Origin: JALZKA01 sp963786495 | GTDB lineage: Bacteria > Actinomycetota > Thermoleophilia > Solirubrobacterales > 70-9 | Direction: 5' to 3' | Assembly (NCBI GenBank): GCA_963786495.1 | Contig: CAWAZL010000002.1 | Coordinates: forward strand, 496,001-560,000 | DNA length: 64,000 nucleotides | Shown: positions 44,250 through 52,916 of the stretch, in pieces | How the letters are laid out: each line of letters opens with the position of its first letter | Numbering within the stretch: the stretch's first letter is position 1 | Notes under the pieces: model-generated | The model's input: only the letters and a program-made list of their open reading frames with translations | Database searches by the model: none | What the model was told of the DNA's origin: nothing | Made by a program: the position numbers and the translations under genes

Positions 44250-45641
44250 TCAGCGGCCGATCTGGACTCCGACCCGCTCTGGGATGCCCGCGATCATCTT
44301 GCTCACGGGGTCCGGCTCTTTGCCGAGTTCCTCGGCCCGCTCCTTGCGAAGGAGGGCGTCGCGGACGACCATGCCGCCGATGTAGCGGAAGGGCTCAGGC
44401 GGAACGCGGATCTCCGTGTGGTCGACGATCGCCAGGCGCGAGTAGTCGTCGCGGCGGTCGAGCGCAAGCGAGGCGAGGATGTGGCCGACCATCCGGGAGG
44501 GGCCCACGCCGTTGCCCGTGTAGCCGAAGGCGTAGTGGACGCGGCTGTCGAGCGTGCCGACCATCGGCGTGTGGTTGGGCGACACGTCTATCGGCCCACC
44601 CCACGCGTGGTCGATCCGGCGCCCTTCGAGCTGCGGGAAGAACCGGGTCAGGTGCGTCGCGACTCGTGCGGCAACCTCGGCGTCCACCTCGGCACGGCCG
44701 CGAATGCGCGCTCCGTAGACCATCCGTCCGCCGCCCCAGCCGAATGCGATCCGCCCGTCCAGGGTGGTGCGAAAGTAGTGGAGCATGTGGCGACCGTCCG
44801 TGATGCACTCGCCGCCCGTCCAGCCGATCTCCTCGATGACGTCCGGGACGGGCTCGGTGATCACCATGTGGCTCGAGGTGAGCGTCAAGCGCCGCCGGAG
44901 CGGCTCCGCCGCCTCCTGAGCGCCGCCGGTGGCGAGGACTGCGTGGCCGGCGCGCACCACTCCGCCAGCGGTCCGCGCCTCGACCCCGCCGGGGCCGGCC
45001 CGAAGACCAACGACCTTCGAGTTCTCGTAGACCTCCACCCCGGTCTCGATGAGCCGGCGCCGCAGGCCGAGCGCAAGCCGCGCGGGGTTGACCGTGGCCG
45101 ATGCCGGGAAGAACGCCGCGCCGCGGAAGATCGGCGACGCGCACCTCTGTTGCACGTCGTCCGCCGACAGGACCGCAACCGCGTCCGGCCGGCCGAGGGC
45201 CTGGCAGGCGGCCACGGCCGGCTCCCAGACCTGGTCCTGCGCCTTCGCCGTCGAGATCTGCAAATAGCCGCCGTGATGGAACGACGCGTCCACCTCCTGG
45301 GAGGAACACCACTCCCCGATCTCACCGATCGCTGACTCCGCCGCTTCGGCGAGAGCGCGGGTGCCCTCGTCACCGAAGGTGTCACGCAGCGAGCCGAGGC
45401 CGAACCACATCGAGTTCGCAAAGCCGCCATTTCGCCCGGACGGGCCGTGCCCGCAAACGCCGCCCTCGAGCAGGACCACCCGGGCGTTGGGCTCGGCCTC
45501 GCGGATCAGCCACGCCGTCCACATGCCGGAGAAGCCACCGCCGAGGACGACGACGTCAGCCGTCGCCTCGCCTTCGAGAGCGGGGTTGGCCTCGGGCTGC
45601 TTTTCCTGGGAGAGCCAGAATCCCTGCGCGTCGTGGATCAC
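44250..45641 (-). CDS. FAD-dependent amine/amino-acid oxidoreductase (DAO family, PuuB-like)
   Basis: This 463-residue flavoprotein starts at GTG 45641 (VIHDAQGFWL). It has VVVLGGGFSGMWTAWLI and E at the end of the second strand (ARVVLLEGG), then GPSGRNGGFANSMW, a pattern of gamma-glutamylputrescine oxidase (PuuB-like) and other DAO proteins. The late VSPNHTPMVGTLDSRVHYAFGYTGNGVG is also typical. A role in amine or amino acid breakdown fits the polyamine genes elsewhere in the window, but this is an inference. Confidence 0.8.
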   Translation of the reverse strand: MIHDAQGFWLSQEKQPEANPALEGEATADVVVLGGGFSGMWTAWLIREAEPNARVVLLEGGVCGHGPSGRNGGFANSMWFGLGSLRDTFGDEGTRALAEAAESAIGEIGEWCSSQEVDASFHHGGYLQISTAKAQDQVWEPAVAACQALGRPDAVAVLSADDVQQRCASPIFRGAAFFPASATVNPARLALGLRRRLIETGVEVYENSKVVGLRAGPGGVEARTAGGVVRAGHAVLATGGAQEAAEPLRRRLTLTSSHMVITEPVPDVIEEIGWTGGECITDGRHMLHYFRTTLDGRIAFGWGGGRMVYGARIRGRAEVDAEVAARVATHLTRFFPQLEGRRIDHAWGGPIDVSPNHTPMVGTLDSRVHYAFGYTGNGVGPSRMVGHILASLALDRRDDYSRLAIVDHTEIRVPPEPFRYIGGMVVRDALLRKERAEELGKEPDPVSKMIAGIPERVGVQIGR

Positions 45642-45693
45642 CCTGCTCAGTTTGCCGAAGTGTCCACGCGCGCGACGGGATCCTGGCTCAAGC

Positions 45694-46086
45694 TCAGCCC
45701 TCAGGCGTCTGGATTTCCTGCACTGCCCAGCCGTTGCCGTCCGGGTCGGCGAAGAAAACGAAGCGCCCCCACGGGAAGTCCATGACGTCCGAGACCTCGA
45801 CGCCGCGCGCGGCCAGCGCGCTGCGCGCCTCCTCGATGTCAGCGACAACCACCTGAAGGCCTTCAACCGACCCGGGTTCCATCTTGGTGAGTCCCTTTCC
45901 GATCGCGATCGAGGCGGCCGAGCCCGGAGGCGTCAGTTGCACGAAGCGGATTTCGTCGCTGACCGCGTGATCGTGATCAGCGTTGAAGCCAACCTTTTCG
46001 ACATAGAACTCCTTGGCCCTGTCGACATCGCTCACAGGGACCGCGAACAGCTCCAGCTTCATCTCGACTCGATCCGTTCCGCTCAT
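45694..46086 (-). CDS. VOC family protein controlled by a divergent MarR gene
   Basis: This 130-residue glyoxalase-fold protein begins at ATG 46086 behind GGAGGTAATGAG. It has MKLELFAVPVSDVDRAKEFYVEKVGF and the closing WGRFVFFADPDGNGWAVQEIQ of the VOC superfamily. The reaction is unknown. It diverges from a marR gene with an inverted-repeat operator in between, so it is probably induced when that repressor is released. Confidence 0.82.
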   Translation of the reverse strand: MSGTDRVEMKLELFAVPVSDVDRAKEFYVEKVGFNADHDHAVSDEIRFVQLTPPGSAASIAIGKGLTKMEPGSVEGLQVVVADIEEARSALAARGVEVSDVMDFPWGRFVFFADPDGNGWAVQEIQTPEG

Positions 46087-46150
46087 CTCATTACCTCCAT
46101 TGGTGCGGGGCCGCCTTGCAACCCCATAGACTCTCTCTGACATGAAGTAT

Positions 46151-46163
46151 CTTAGCAACTAAG
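46151..46163. promoter_or_regulatory. Probable MarR operator
   Basis: A perfect inverted repeat, CTTAG-CAA-CTAAG, lies 8 bp before the marR start and 65 bp before the VOC start. Its form is typical of MarR-family sites (TTAGTTGCTAA). It is AT-rich against a GC-rich background. The marR ATG lacks a ribosome site, so its mRNA may be leaderless. Confidence 0.6.
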
Positions 46164-46171
46164 CTATTTAG

Positions 46172-46648
46172 ATGTCGAAAGACTCCAAGAAAGAATTGAT
46201 CTCGCAGCTAATCGCTGCGTACCGCGCGAACACGAGCCAGGAGGGCGCGTTCGACGCCTTGGCGGCGGAGACGCTCGGCCTGAGCCTCACTGACCTCCGT
46301 TGCCTCGACCTGGTGCAGTCGAATGGAGGCATGACGGCCGGTGAGCTCGCGACCGCGTCGGGTCTCACCACCGGAGCCGTCACGGCCGTGATCGACCGCT
46401 TGGAGCGGGCCGGGTTCGTCCGCCGGCTGCGCGACGACAAGGACCGCCGCAAGGTGAACGTGGAGGTCACCCCCCGCCACTACGACGAGGCTGGGAAGGT
46501 CTGGGGGCCCCTCATGGGCGACTGGGAGAAGACATTGGCCGCGAGGTTCACCGCTGCCGAGCTCAAGGTCATCACCGAGTTCCTCGAGACGGCGACCGGG
46601 CTTGGCGAGCGCCACGCCGAGCGGATCAGGCCGGAGCGGTCCGCTTAG
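46172..46648 (+). CDS. MarR family transcriptional regulator
   Basis: This 158-residue protein has the winged helix of MarR proteins: LSLTDLRCLDLVQSNGGMTAGELATASGLTTGAVTAVIDRLERAGFVRR followed (in parts) by the wing RDDKDRRKVNVEVTP. It probably represses itself and the divergent VOC gene through the inverted repeat between them. The stop lies 4 bp from the end of the convergent ppk. Confidence 0.88.
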   Translation: MSKDSKKELISQLIAAYRANTSQEGAFDALAAETLGLSLTDLRCLDLVQSNGGMTAGELATASGLTTGAVTAVIDRLERAGFVRRLRDDKDRRKVNVEVTPRHYDEAGKVWGPLMGDWEKTLAARFTAAELKVITEFLETATGLGERHAERIRPERSA

Positions 46649-46652
46649 CCCG

Positions 46653-48809
46653 CTACTGAGGCGCTTCGGTCGACCGCGCGCTGTGCTTTTCGATCATCTC
46701 GCGCTGCACAGATCGACCCTGGGAACCGTCCCGGCGGGCCCACTCGCCCTCAGCGTCGAGGTCCCAGGCGTTCATGTCGTCAGCCAGTGAGCGATCGAGA
46801 ACGTCCGTCAGCTCGGAGCGGATGCGCTCGTCCGTGATGGGGATGATGAGCTCGACCCGGTTGTAGAGGTTCCGCGGCATGAGGTCGGCGGACCCGATGT
46901 AGATGCACGGCTCCTCACCCGGGCGCTCGAACGAGTAGATGCGCGAGTGCTCCAGAAAGCGGCCCACGATCGAGACGACGCTGATGTTGTCGGAGACTCC
47001 GGGAACGCCCGGCTTGAGCGCGCAGATGCCGCGAACGTTGATCTGCACGTCCACGCCGGCCTGCGAGGCGCGGTAGAGCGCCTGGATCGACTTTGAGTCC
47101 AGGAGCGAGTTCATCTTGAGCCGGATCCGCGCGGGGTTGTCCGGGGAGTGCGAGTCGATGGTCCGCTCGATCTCTGCGAGCATCTCCTCGGCCAGGTTGA
47201 GGGGAGCGATCAAGGCCTTGCGGTACCCGGACGGCCGCGCGTAGCCGGTCAGATAGTTGAACATCTCGGCGATGTCCGAGCCGATGTCCTCGTCACAGGT
47301 AAAGAGGCCGAGGTCCGTGTAGATCCGGGCGGTCTTCGGGTTGTAGTTGCCCGTGCCGATGTGCGCGTAGTGGCGCACGCCGTCCCCCTCGCGCCGCGCG
47401 ACGAGGATGCACTTCACGTGGGTTTTCAGCGCCGGGATGCCGTAGACGACGTGGACGCCTGCCTGCTCGAGCTTCTTCGCCCAGGTGATATTCGCCTGCT
47501 CGTCGAAGCGTGCCTTCAGCTCCACCATGCAGACCGCCTGCTTGCCGCGCTCGGCCGCGGCGATCAAGGAGGGAACGAGTGGCGAGTCGGCCGACGTGCG
47601 ATAAACGGTCTGCTTGATCGCGAGGACGTTCGGATCGGCGACGGCCTGGCGAACGAACCGCTCGACGGACGTGTTGAAGGAGTCATACGGATGGTGGACC
47701 AGGATGTCCCCCTCCCGCATCGCGGCGAAGATGTCCGCGTCCTTCCCATCCTCGCCTACAAGGCGGGGCTTGGTGACGGGCGTGTGCTCGGGGTCGCGCA
47801 GGTCTGACGGCAGGCCCTTCAGGCCATACACGTCCCAGAGGTCTGTGAGGTCGAGGAGACCGCTGACCTCGTATGCCTCGCGCTCCTCCAACCCCATGGC
47901 CGAGACAAGCTGCGAGCGAAGCTTCGAGTCCATGCCCGCCTCGACCTCGAGGCGCACCACCTCGCCGAAGCGACGGCGGCGGAGCTCCTCCTGCACGGCC
48001 TGGAGCATGTCGTCGGCCTCGTCTGAGACGTCGTAATCGGTGTCGCGCGTAACGCGGAAGAAGGAGTAACCCACCACTTCCATTCCGGGGAAGAGCGAAC
48101 CGACGTTCTCGGCGATCAGGTCGTCGAGGGGCACCAGCGTGGTGCCTTCCTCACCGAGCGGCAAGAAACGGCCGAGAAGCTCCTTCGGCACCTTGACGCG
48201 CGCGAGCACATCCGTGTCGTTCTTCGGATCGCGCAGCGAGACGGCAAGGCTCAGCGAGAGGTTCGAGATATACGGGAACGGCCTGCCGAGGCCGATCACC
48301 AGCGGAGTCAGGGCGGGAAAGACCTGGCGCTCGAAGAGGTCGGCGAGCTCCTCGCGCTCCTCGTCCGATGCCTCCGCCACAGGCAGGATGCGAACTCCGC
48401 TTTCCTCAAGCGAGGGCCGCATCGACTTGAACGTTGCGCTCACGCGCTTGCGCTGTTCCAGCACCCGCTTCGTGACCTCCTCGATCTGCGCGGCGATGCT
48501 CATGCCGTCCGGGCCTCTGGACTCGCGCCCGGCCTCGCGTGCGTCCTCCAGGTTGGCGACTCGCACCATGAAGAACTCGTCCAGGTTCGACTCCCAGATC
48601 GCGCAGAACTTGACGCGCTCGAGGAGCGGCACGGACTCGTCCTCAGCCAACTGAAGGACGCGGTCGTTGAACTCGAGCCAAGAGAGCTCACGGTTGAAGT
48701 ACAGGCTGGGATCCTCGAGGTTGCGCGCGGGCGGGGCTTCCTCGCCGCCCTCGTCCTTGACTTCTGGCGCGTAATCCTCTGCGGCCTGGCTCTTGAGCTC
48801 GAATGCCAC
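46653..48809 (-). CDS. ppk1: Polyphosphate kinase 1
   Basis: This 718-residue enzyme makes polyphosphate from ATP. It shows the N-terminal NRELSWLEFNDRVLQLAED and WESNLDEFFMVRVA, and the catalytic histidine motif AHIGTGNYNPKTARIYTD, followed by RNLYNRVELIIPI. The start ATG 48809 gives an acidic extension before the conserved region. A PHO-box-like direct repeat lies 36-52 bp upstream (48845-48861), suggesting control by the phosphate-limitation regulator encoded 8 kb away. The CHAD gene diverges from it. Confidence 0.93.
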   Translation of the reverse strand: MAFELKSQAAEDYAPEVKDEGGEEAPPARNLEDPSLYFNRELSWLEFNDRVLQLAEDESVPLLERVKFCAIWESNLDEFFMVRVANLEDAREAGRESRGPDGMSIAAQIEEVTKRVLEQRKRVSATFKSMRPSLEESGVRILPVAEASDEEREELADLFERQVFPALTPLVIGLGRPFPYISNLSLSLAVSLRDPKNDTDVLARVKVPKELLGRFLPLGEEGTTLVPLDDLIAENVGSLFPGMEVVGYSFFRVTRDTDYDVSDEADDMLQAVQEELRRRRFGEVVRLEVEAGMDSKLRSQLVSAMGLEEREAYEVSGLLDLTDLWDVYGLKGLPSDLRDPEHTPVTKPRLVGEDGKDADIFAAMREGDILVHHPYDSFNTSVERFVRQAVADPNVLAIKQTVYRTSADSPLVPSLIAAAERGKQAVCMVELKARFDEQANITWAKKLEQAGVHVVYGIPALKTHVKCILVARREGDGVRHYAHIGTGNYNPKTARIYTDLGLFTCDEDIGSDIAEMFNYLTGYARPSGYRKALIAPLNLAEEMLAEIERTIDSHSPDNPARIRLKMNSLLDSKSIQALYRASQAGVDVQINVRGICALKPGVPGVSDNISVVSIVGRFLEHSRIYSFERPGEEPCIYIGSADLMPRNLYNRVELIIPITDERIRSELTDVLDRSLADDMNAWDLDAEGEWARRDGSQGRSVQREMIEKHSARSTEAPQ

Positions 48810-48844
48810 GAACCCCTGATGGTAGTTCGGCCCGGGCTTTCCCT

Positions 48845-48861
48845 GTGAACGTGAAGTGAAC
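48845..48861 (-). promoter_or_regulatory. PHO-box-like direct repeat upstream of ppk1
   Basis: On the minus strand the site reads GTTCAC-TTCAC-GTTCAC, two perfect hexamers with 11-bp periodicity. This is the form of actinobacterial PhoP boxes. It lies in the ppk1/CHAD divergent promoter region. Confidence 0.65.
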
Positions 48862-48912
48862 GGCGGGAAGTCGCGCCCGAAAGTCGCGAAGGACCGGCGT
48901 AGGGTTTGGGCG

Positions 48913-49854
48913 ATGAGCTACCGGTTCGACCATCCTGAGCGATTGGCGTTCGAGATCAGGCGCGTCGCGACGGAGCGCCTCGAGGATGCGCTGGACCAGC
49001 TCGGCGAAGAGCTCGCCCTCGACCCGGCCGTGGCTGTCCACACTGCGCGCAAAGATCTCAAGAAGACGCGTTCTCTCATGCGCCTCGTCAAGGACAGCCT
49101 CGGCGCGGATCGCTTCAAGGCCGAGAACGGCCGCCTTCGCGATGCGGCGCATCTATTGGCCGGCGCGCGCGAAGCCGACGCGCAAGCCCAGGCGCTCGAA
49201 TCGTTGATCGCTCACTTCCATGGATCTGCCAGCCCAGAGAGCTTGGCCGCCGCGCGCACGTGCCTCGACCGGATGGCGGGTGAAGAGCGTTCAGGCGCAG
49301 ACGTCGTCGTCGCAGCCGGCGAGGCCTCTGCTCTCATCCTCCGGGCTCGCGATGACGCAAGGCTGTGGGGGCTCGGCTACGGCAGCTTCGAGCTGATCGC
49401 GCCTGGCATCCGTCGGACCTATGCCCAGGGAAGGCGAGGGCTCGCCGCAGCAGCCGGGGACCCGAGCGACGAGACGGTCCACGAGTGGCGCAAGCGGGTG
49501 AAGGACATGTGGTACTCGCTGCGTCTGCTCGGCGATGTGTGGGAGCCGATAATCAGGCCTCTGGCCGATCAAGCCCATGATCTGTCGGAGCGTCTCGGCG
49601 ACCACCACGATCTCGGGCAGGTGCGAGTCCTCATCGAAAGCCGCCGCGCCGCGCTGCCCGATGCGGCGAAAGCGGAACTGGTCGAGCTCGTGGACGTCCG
49701 CCAGGCCGAACTGCACGGCGACTCGATCTCGCTTGGCCGGCGTCTCTACTCGGAGAACCCTCGGCGGTACGTCTCAAAGCTCGAGGGGCTCTGGCGCGCG
49801 TGGGAGGACGACGCCCCGCGGCAGGTCGAGCATGCCGGCTTGCCCGGCTCGTAG
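48913..49854 (+). CDS. CHAD domain protein
   Basis: This 313-residue all-helical protein has the CHAD pattern of conserved His and basic residues: AVHTARKDLKKTRSLMRLVKD in the first half and VHEWRKRVKDMWYSLRLLGD in the second, with LGDHHDLGQV. CHAD proteins bind polyphosphate and are often encoded with ppk, as here on the divergent strand. ATG 48913 matches the family start. The last 109 bp overlap the end of the convergent peptidase gene. Confidence 0.88.
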   Translation: MSYRFDHPERLAFEIRRVATERLEDALDQLGEELALDPAVAVHTARKDLKKTRSLMRLVKDSLGADRFKAENGRLRDAAHLLAGAREADAQAQALESLIAHFHGSASPESLAAARTCLDRMAGEERSGADVVVAAGEASALILRARDDARLWGLGYGSFELIAPGIRRTYAQGRRGLAAAAGDPSDETVHEWRKRVKDMWYSLRLLGDVWEPIIRPLADQAHDLSERLGDHHDLGQVRVLIESRRAALPDAAKAELVELVDVRQAELHGDSISLGRRLYSENPRRYVSKLEGLWRAWEDDAPRQVEHAGLPGS

Positions 49855-51224
49855 AGCCAGTCGTCGAAGGACTCAGGGACCTGCTCTTCCGTCACGGCCT
49901 CGATCAGGTCGTAGAGGTCCTCGGTCGAGGCGTTGCCGAACTGGTTGGATTGCGCCCAGGACTCGATGACCTCGAAGAAATTGGGGGCACCGATCTCTTC
50001 GCGAAGCACTTGAAGAGCCATCGCGCCCCGGTCGTAAACAGAGAAGGCAAACAAGTTCTCAGGGCCGCCGGGGTTGGCCGGTGGCGGGTCCCAGAACGAC
50101 GAGCCCGGCCCGTTCACCTCGTATAGGCGTTCGAAGCGATGCTGAACTGTCTCCCCTCCCTGCTCCGCCTCATAAAGCCACTCCATGTAGGTGGCGAAGC
50201 CCTCGTTCAGCCAGATGTCCTTCCAGCGCTTGACCGAGACCGAGTCGCCGAACCACTGGTGGGCCACCTCGTGGATCACGAGCTGGAGGGGCGGCGGACT
50301 CGGGTAGTAAGAGCGGGTCTGGGTCTCCATCGCGAAATTGAGGTCCGAGGGGTCAATCAGGCCGCCGGTGGCCGTGAATGGATACGGCCCCGCGACTTCG
50401 GAAAGGAACTCGTGGGCTGTCTTCGTTCGCTCGCGGAGCTCGTCGACGACGAACTTGGGTATGCGCCTGTCCACCGCGCCTACGTAGGGATGCCCGTCGA
50501 CCTCGCCCTCGTCAACCCGGAACTCCCCAATCGCGGCGAGCGCGAGGTAGCTCGCCATGGGCTCTGACTGCTCCCACTCGGTGATCGTCTTTGAATCCGT
50601 GCGCTCCTTGTTGAGGAGCTCGCCGTTGGAGATAGCGATGAGGTCGCGCGGGGTCACGAAGCGGAGCGCCCACGTGGCCTTGTCGGTCGGATGATCGTTG
50701 ACCGGAATCCAAGAGGGCGTCTGCTGCGGCTCGCCCAGCGCAACTGCGCCATCGCCGGTCTTCGTCCAGCCGTCCCTCGACCCGTCGGGATTAACGACCT
50801 GCTTCGGGCGGCCCTCGTAACGGATCACCATCTCGAAGGCCTCTCCATCGGGAATCACGTCCGGCATCGGCACGATCAGCTCTTGGCCTTCACGCGCGAA
50901 GTCCGGTTGCTCGGTTCCATCGACCTGGATCTTTGTGACCGTCGGCCCGCGGTAGTCGAGGTCGAGTTGGAAAAGGTCATTCCCCGTCCCGGGGTCCCCT
51001 CCATCCGTGTCGGCGACCGCCTGAATCGTGGTCTTCGCCTTGATCTTGCCGGACCTCTTGTAGGCGAGGTCCACGTCGTAGGACAGGACGCCGTAGCCCG
51101 TGTTTCCCATCTTCGGGTAGTACAGATCGCCGACACCGTCGTCGCCGATGAATGAGGCGCCCGCGAGCGCGGTCGCGCAGGAAAGCGCGAACGCGGTCAC
51201 ACCGGCTACGAGACGCTTGGCCAC
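49746..51224 (-). CDS. M1 family zinc metallopeptidase
   Basis: This 492-residue secreted aminopeptidase-type protein has a signal peptide (RLVAGVTAFALSCATALAG). Zinc ligands His318 and His322 and the catalytic Glu319 are in VIHEVAHQWFGD, and the third ligand Glu341 in WLNEGFATYMEW. A Tyr in SVYDRGAMALQVLR corresponds to the transition-state residue. The normal family end (FDDWLYEPGKPA) is followed by about 30 extra residues that overlap the CHAD gene. It is the last gene of the pst-phoU-ppx strand, 21 bp after ppx. Confidence 0.87.
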   Translation of the reverse strand: MAKRLVAGVTAFALSCATALAGASFIGDDGVGDLYYPKMGNTGYGVLSYDVDLAYKRSGKIKAKTTIQAVADTDGGDPGTGNDLFQLDLDYRGPTVTKIQVDGTEQPDFAREGQELIVPMPDVIPDGEAFEMVIRYEGRPKQVVNPDGSRDGWTKTGDGAVALGEPQQTPSWIPVNDHPTDKATWALRFVTPRDLIAISNGELLNKERTDSKTITEWEQSEPMASYLALAAIGEFRVDEGEVDGHPYVGAVDRRIPKFVVDELRERTKTAHEFLSEVAGPYPFTATGGLIDPSDLNFAMETQTRSYYPSPPPLQLVIHEVAHQWFGDSVSVKRWKDIWLNEGFATYMEWLYEAEQGGETVQHRFERLYEVNGPGSSFWDPPPANPGGPENLFAFSVYDRGAMALQVLREEIGAPNFFEVIESWAQSNQFGNASTEDLYDLIEAVTEEQVPESFDDWLYEPGKPACSTCRGASSSHARQSPSSFETYRRGFSE

Positions 51225-51244
51225 TATGGGTTGAACACGGGCGG

Positions 51245-52150
51245 TTACGCCGCGATGCGCTCGACCGGCGCGCCGTTCGCCGATTGGAGGAGATCGAGGA
51301 TGATCCCCTCGCGCAGACCACCCTTGCCGATCTGAAGCGGCTGGCCCAGGAGCTCTGAGAGCTTTTCGAGCAACAGCACGCCGGCGGGCAGGATGCGGAC
51401 CCGTCGTGGGTCGAGCTCGAACCGTTTCGCCACGTCGTCGACGGGATCTCCGGCGAGCACGCGTACGCCACGCTCGAGCGTCTCGTACTCGAGCACGGAC
51501 CCCACGAGCGTGCGCAGCGAGGTCGCGCTGCCGCCGACGGCCACCGCCTGATCAGGTCTCGGCACCTCGACGCCGTCGAAGAAGTCGTCGATGTGGTCGC
51601 GGAGCTTGCGGATCTCGGAGGCCGAGGGCGGGTCGCTTGCAAAGAAGTCCTCGGTCAGGGCGCCGGACCCGATGTGGAAGGACTTCACCCAGTCGACCCC
51701 CTCCGCGACGGTCCCGATGATGATCTCCGACGAACCGCCGCCCACGTCGACCACGCCGATATCGCCCTCGACGGGGTGGCCCAGAGTCTTGGTCGCGCCG
51801 ACGAAGGCGAGGCGGCCCTCCTCTTCCTCGGAGAGAACTTCGATCTCGACGCCCGAGAGCTCCACGAGCTTCTTCACGGCCTTCTTGGAGTTCTTGGCGT
51901 CACGGATCGCGGCTGTGGCGACCGTGCGGATCGCCTCGGCACCGAGCTCCTGCGCAAGCTTCACCTGGGTGCGCACAACATCGCCCACCTCGGCGATCTT
52001 CTCCTTGGACATGGAGCCGTCACGCTTCGTGTCGGCGCCGATCTGCGTGTAGGCGCGCTGCTCCATGACTTTGCGGAGCTGGCCCTCCTGCGGCTCAGCG
52101 ACGAGCACGCGCGTGGTGTTCGAGCCAATGTCGATCGCCGCGCAGAGCAT
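51245..52150 (-). CDS. ppx: Exopolyphosphatase / Ppx-GppA phosphatase
   Basis: This 301-residue protein of the ASKHA fold has AAIDIGSNTTRVLVAE near the N-terminus, ATAAIRDAKNS, the phosphate-binding GVVDVGGGSSEIIIG, and late VGGSATSLRTLVG. It removes terminal phosphate from polyphosphate or (p)ppGpp. I use ATG 52150 (MLCAAIDIGS); TTG 52156 is also in frame. Lying between phoU and a peptidase gene, opposite in action to ppk1, it supports a polyphosphate storage cycle. Confidence 0.9.
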   Translation of the reverse strand: MLCAAIDIGSNTTRVLVAEPQEGQLRKVMEQRAYTQIGADTKRDGSMSKEKIAEVGDVVRTQVKLAQELGAEAIRTVATAAIRDAKNSKKAVKKLVELSGVEIEVLSEEEEGRLAFVGATKTLGHPVEGDIGVVDVGGGSSEIIIGTVAEGVDWVKSFHIGSGALTEDFFASDPPSASEIRKLRDHIDDFFDGVEVPRPDQAVAVGGSATSLRTLVGSVLEYETLERGVRVLAGDPVDDVAKRFELDPRRVRILPAGVLLLEKLSELLGQPLQIGKGGLREGIILDLLQSANGAPVERIAA

Positions 52151-52207
52151 CGTCAAGTGTCATGGCGAGTGTGGCAGACCGCGCGGATAACCCGCGCAGA
52201 CGGGACG

Positions 52208-52891
52208 CTAGAGCTCCGCAGGGAGGACGCCGGGGTGGGAGGCGTCCTGGAATTCCTGAAAGAGCCCGGTGACGATGTAGGCGACCTGCTCGCCGATGTC
52301 GACGGCGTTGTCGCCGATGCGCTCAAGCGCCCGGGCGACAAGAATCATCGTCATCGCCCATTCGCGCGTGTCAGCGTCCTCACCAATCTCAATCGCGATC
52401 TGGAAGCACTCCTTGTTCAGGTTGTCGACGACATCGTCCTGGCGAACGAGGTCCTTGGCTGCGTCGACGTCGCGGTTCTCGAAGGCGCGCTTCACCTGGG
52501 TCACGAGCGATCGGACTTGCCTTCCCATCGTGTAGATGTTCGAGAGCATCCGCTCGTTCGCGGGCGGATCGGTGCCCACCAACGGGATGACCTTCGCGAT
52601 GTTCACACACTGGTCCCCCATGCGCTCCATGTTCTTCATCACGTGCAGAAGTGCGGAGATGAGGCGCAGATCGGTCGCCACCGGCGCCTGCATCGCGAGC
52701 ATGGTCAAGAGTCGCTGGTGCACCTCGAGGTACCTGCCGTCGAGCACGTCGTCGTTGGCGACCACGTGTGCCGCGAGCTCCATGTCTTGATGCTGGACCG
52801 CCTCGATCGTGCGATCCAACGCCTCGACCACAAGGTTCAGTCCGTCGAGCGCACGCGCCTCGAGGGCTTTCAGGTCGTCTTGATAGTGCAA
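52208..52891 (-). CDS. phoU: Phosphate transport system regulator PhoU
   Basis: This protein of about 227 residues has two PhoU three-helix repeats: ALDGLNLVVEALDRTIEAVQ with VHQRLLTMLAMQAPVATDLRLISALLHVMKNMERMGDQC (in parts), and the second ending in RALERIGDNAVDIGEQVAYIVTG. PhoU links the Pst transporter to the sensor kinase and shuts Pho genes off when phosphate is plentiful. TTG 52891 behind GGAGGCCAGG fits the family start (LHYQDDL); no ATG is close. It is 25 bp downstream of pstB. Confidence 0.9.
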   Translation of the reverse strand: MHYQDDLKALEARALDGLNLVVEALDRTIEAVQHQDMELAAHVVANDDVLDGRYLEVHQRLLTMLAMQAPVATDLRLISALLHVMKNMERMGDQCVNIAKVIPLVGTDPPANERMLSNIYTMGRQVRSLVTQVKRAFENRDVDAAKDLVRQDDVVDNLNKECFQIAIEIGEDADTREWAMTMILVARALERIGDNAVDIGEQVAYIVTGLFQEFQDASHPGVLPAEL

Positions 52892-52916
52892 CCTGGCCTC
52901 CTCGGGAGCCTCTTTG

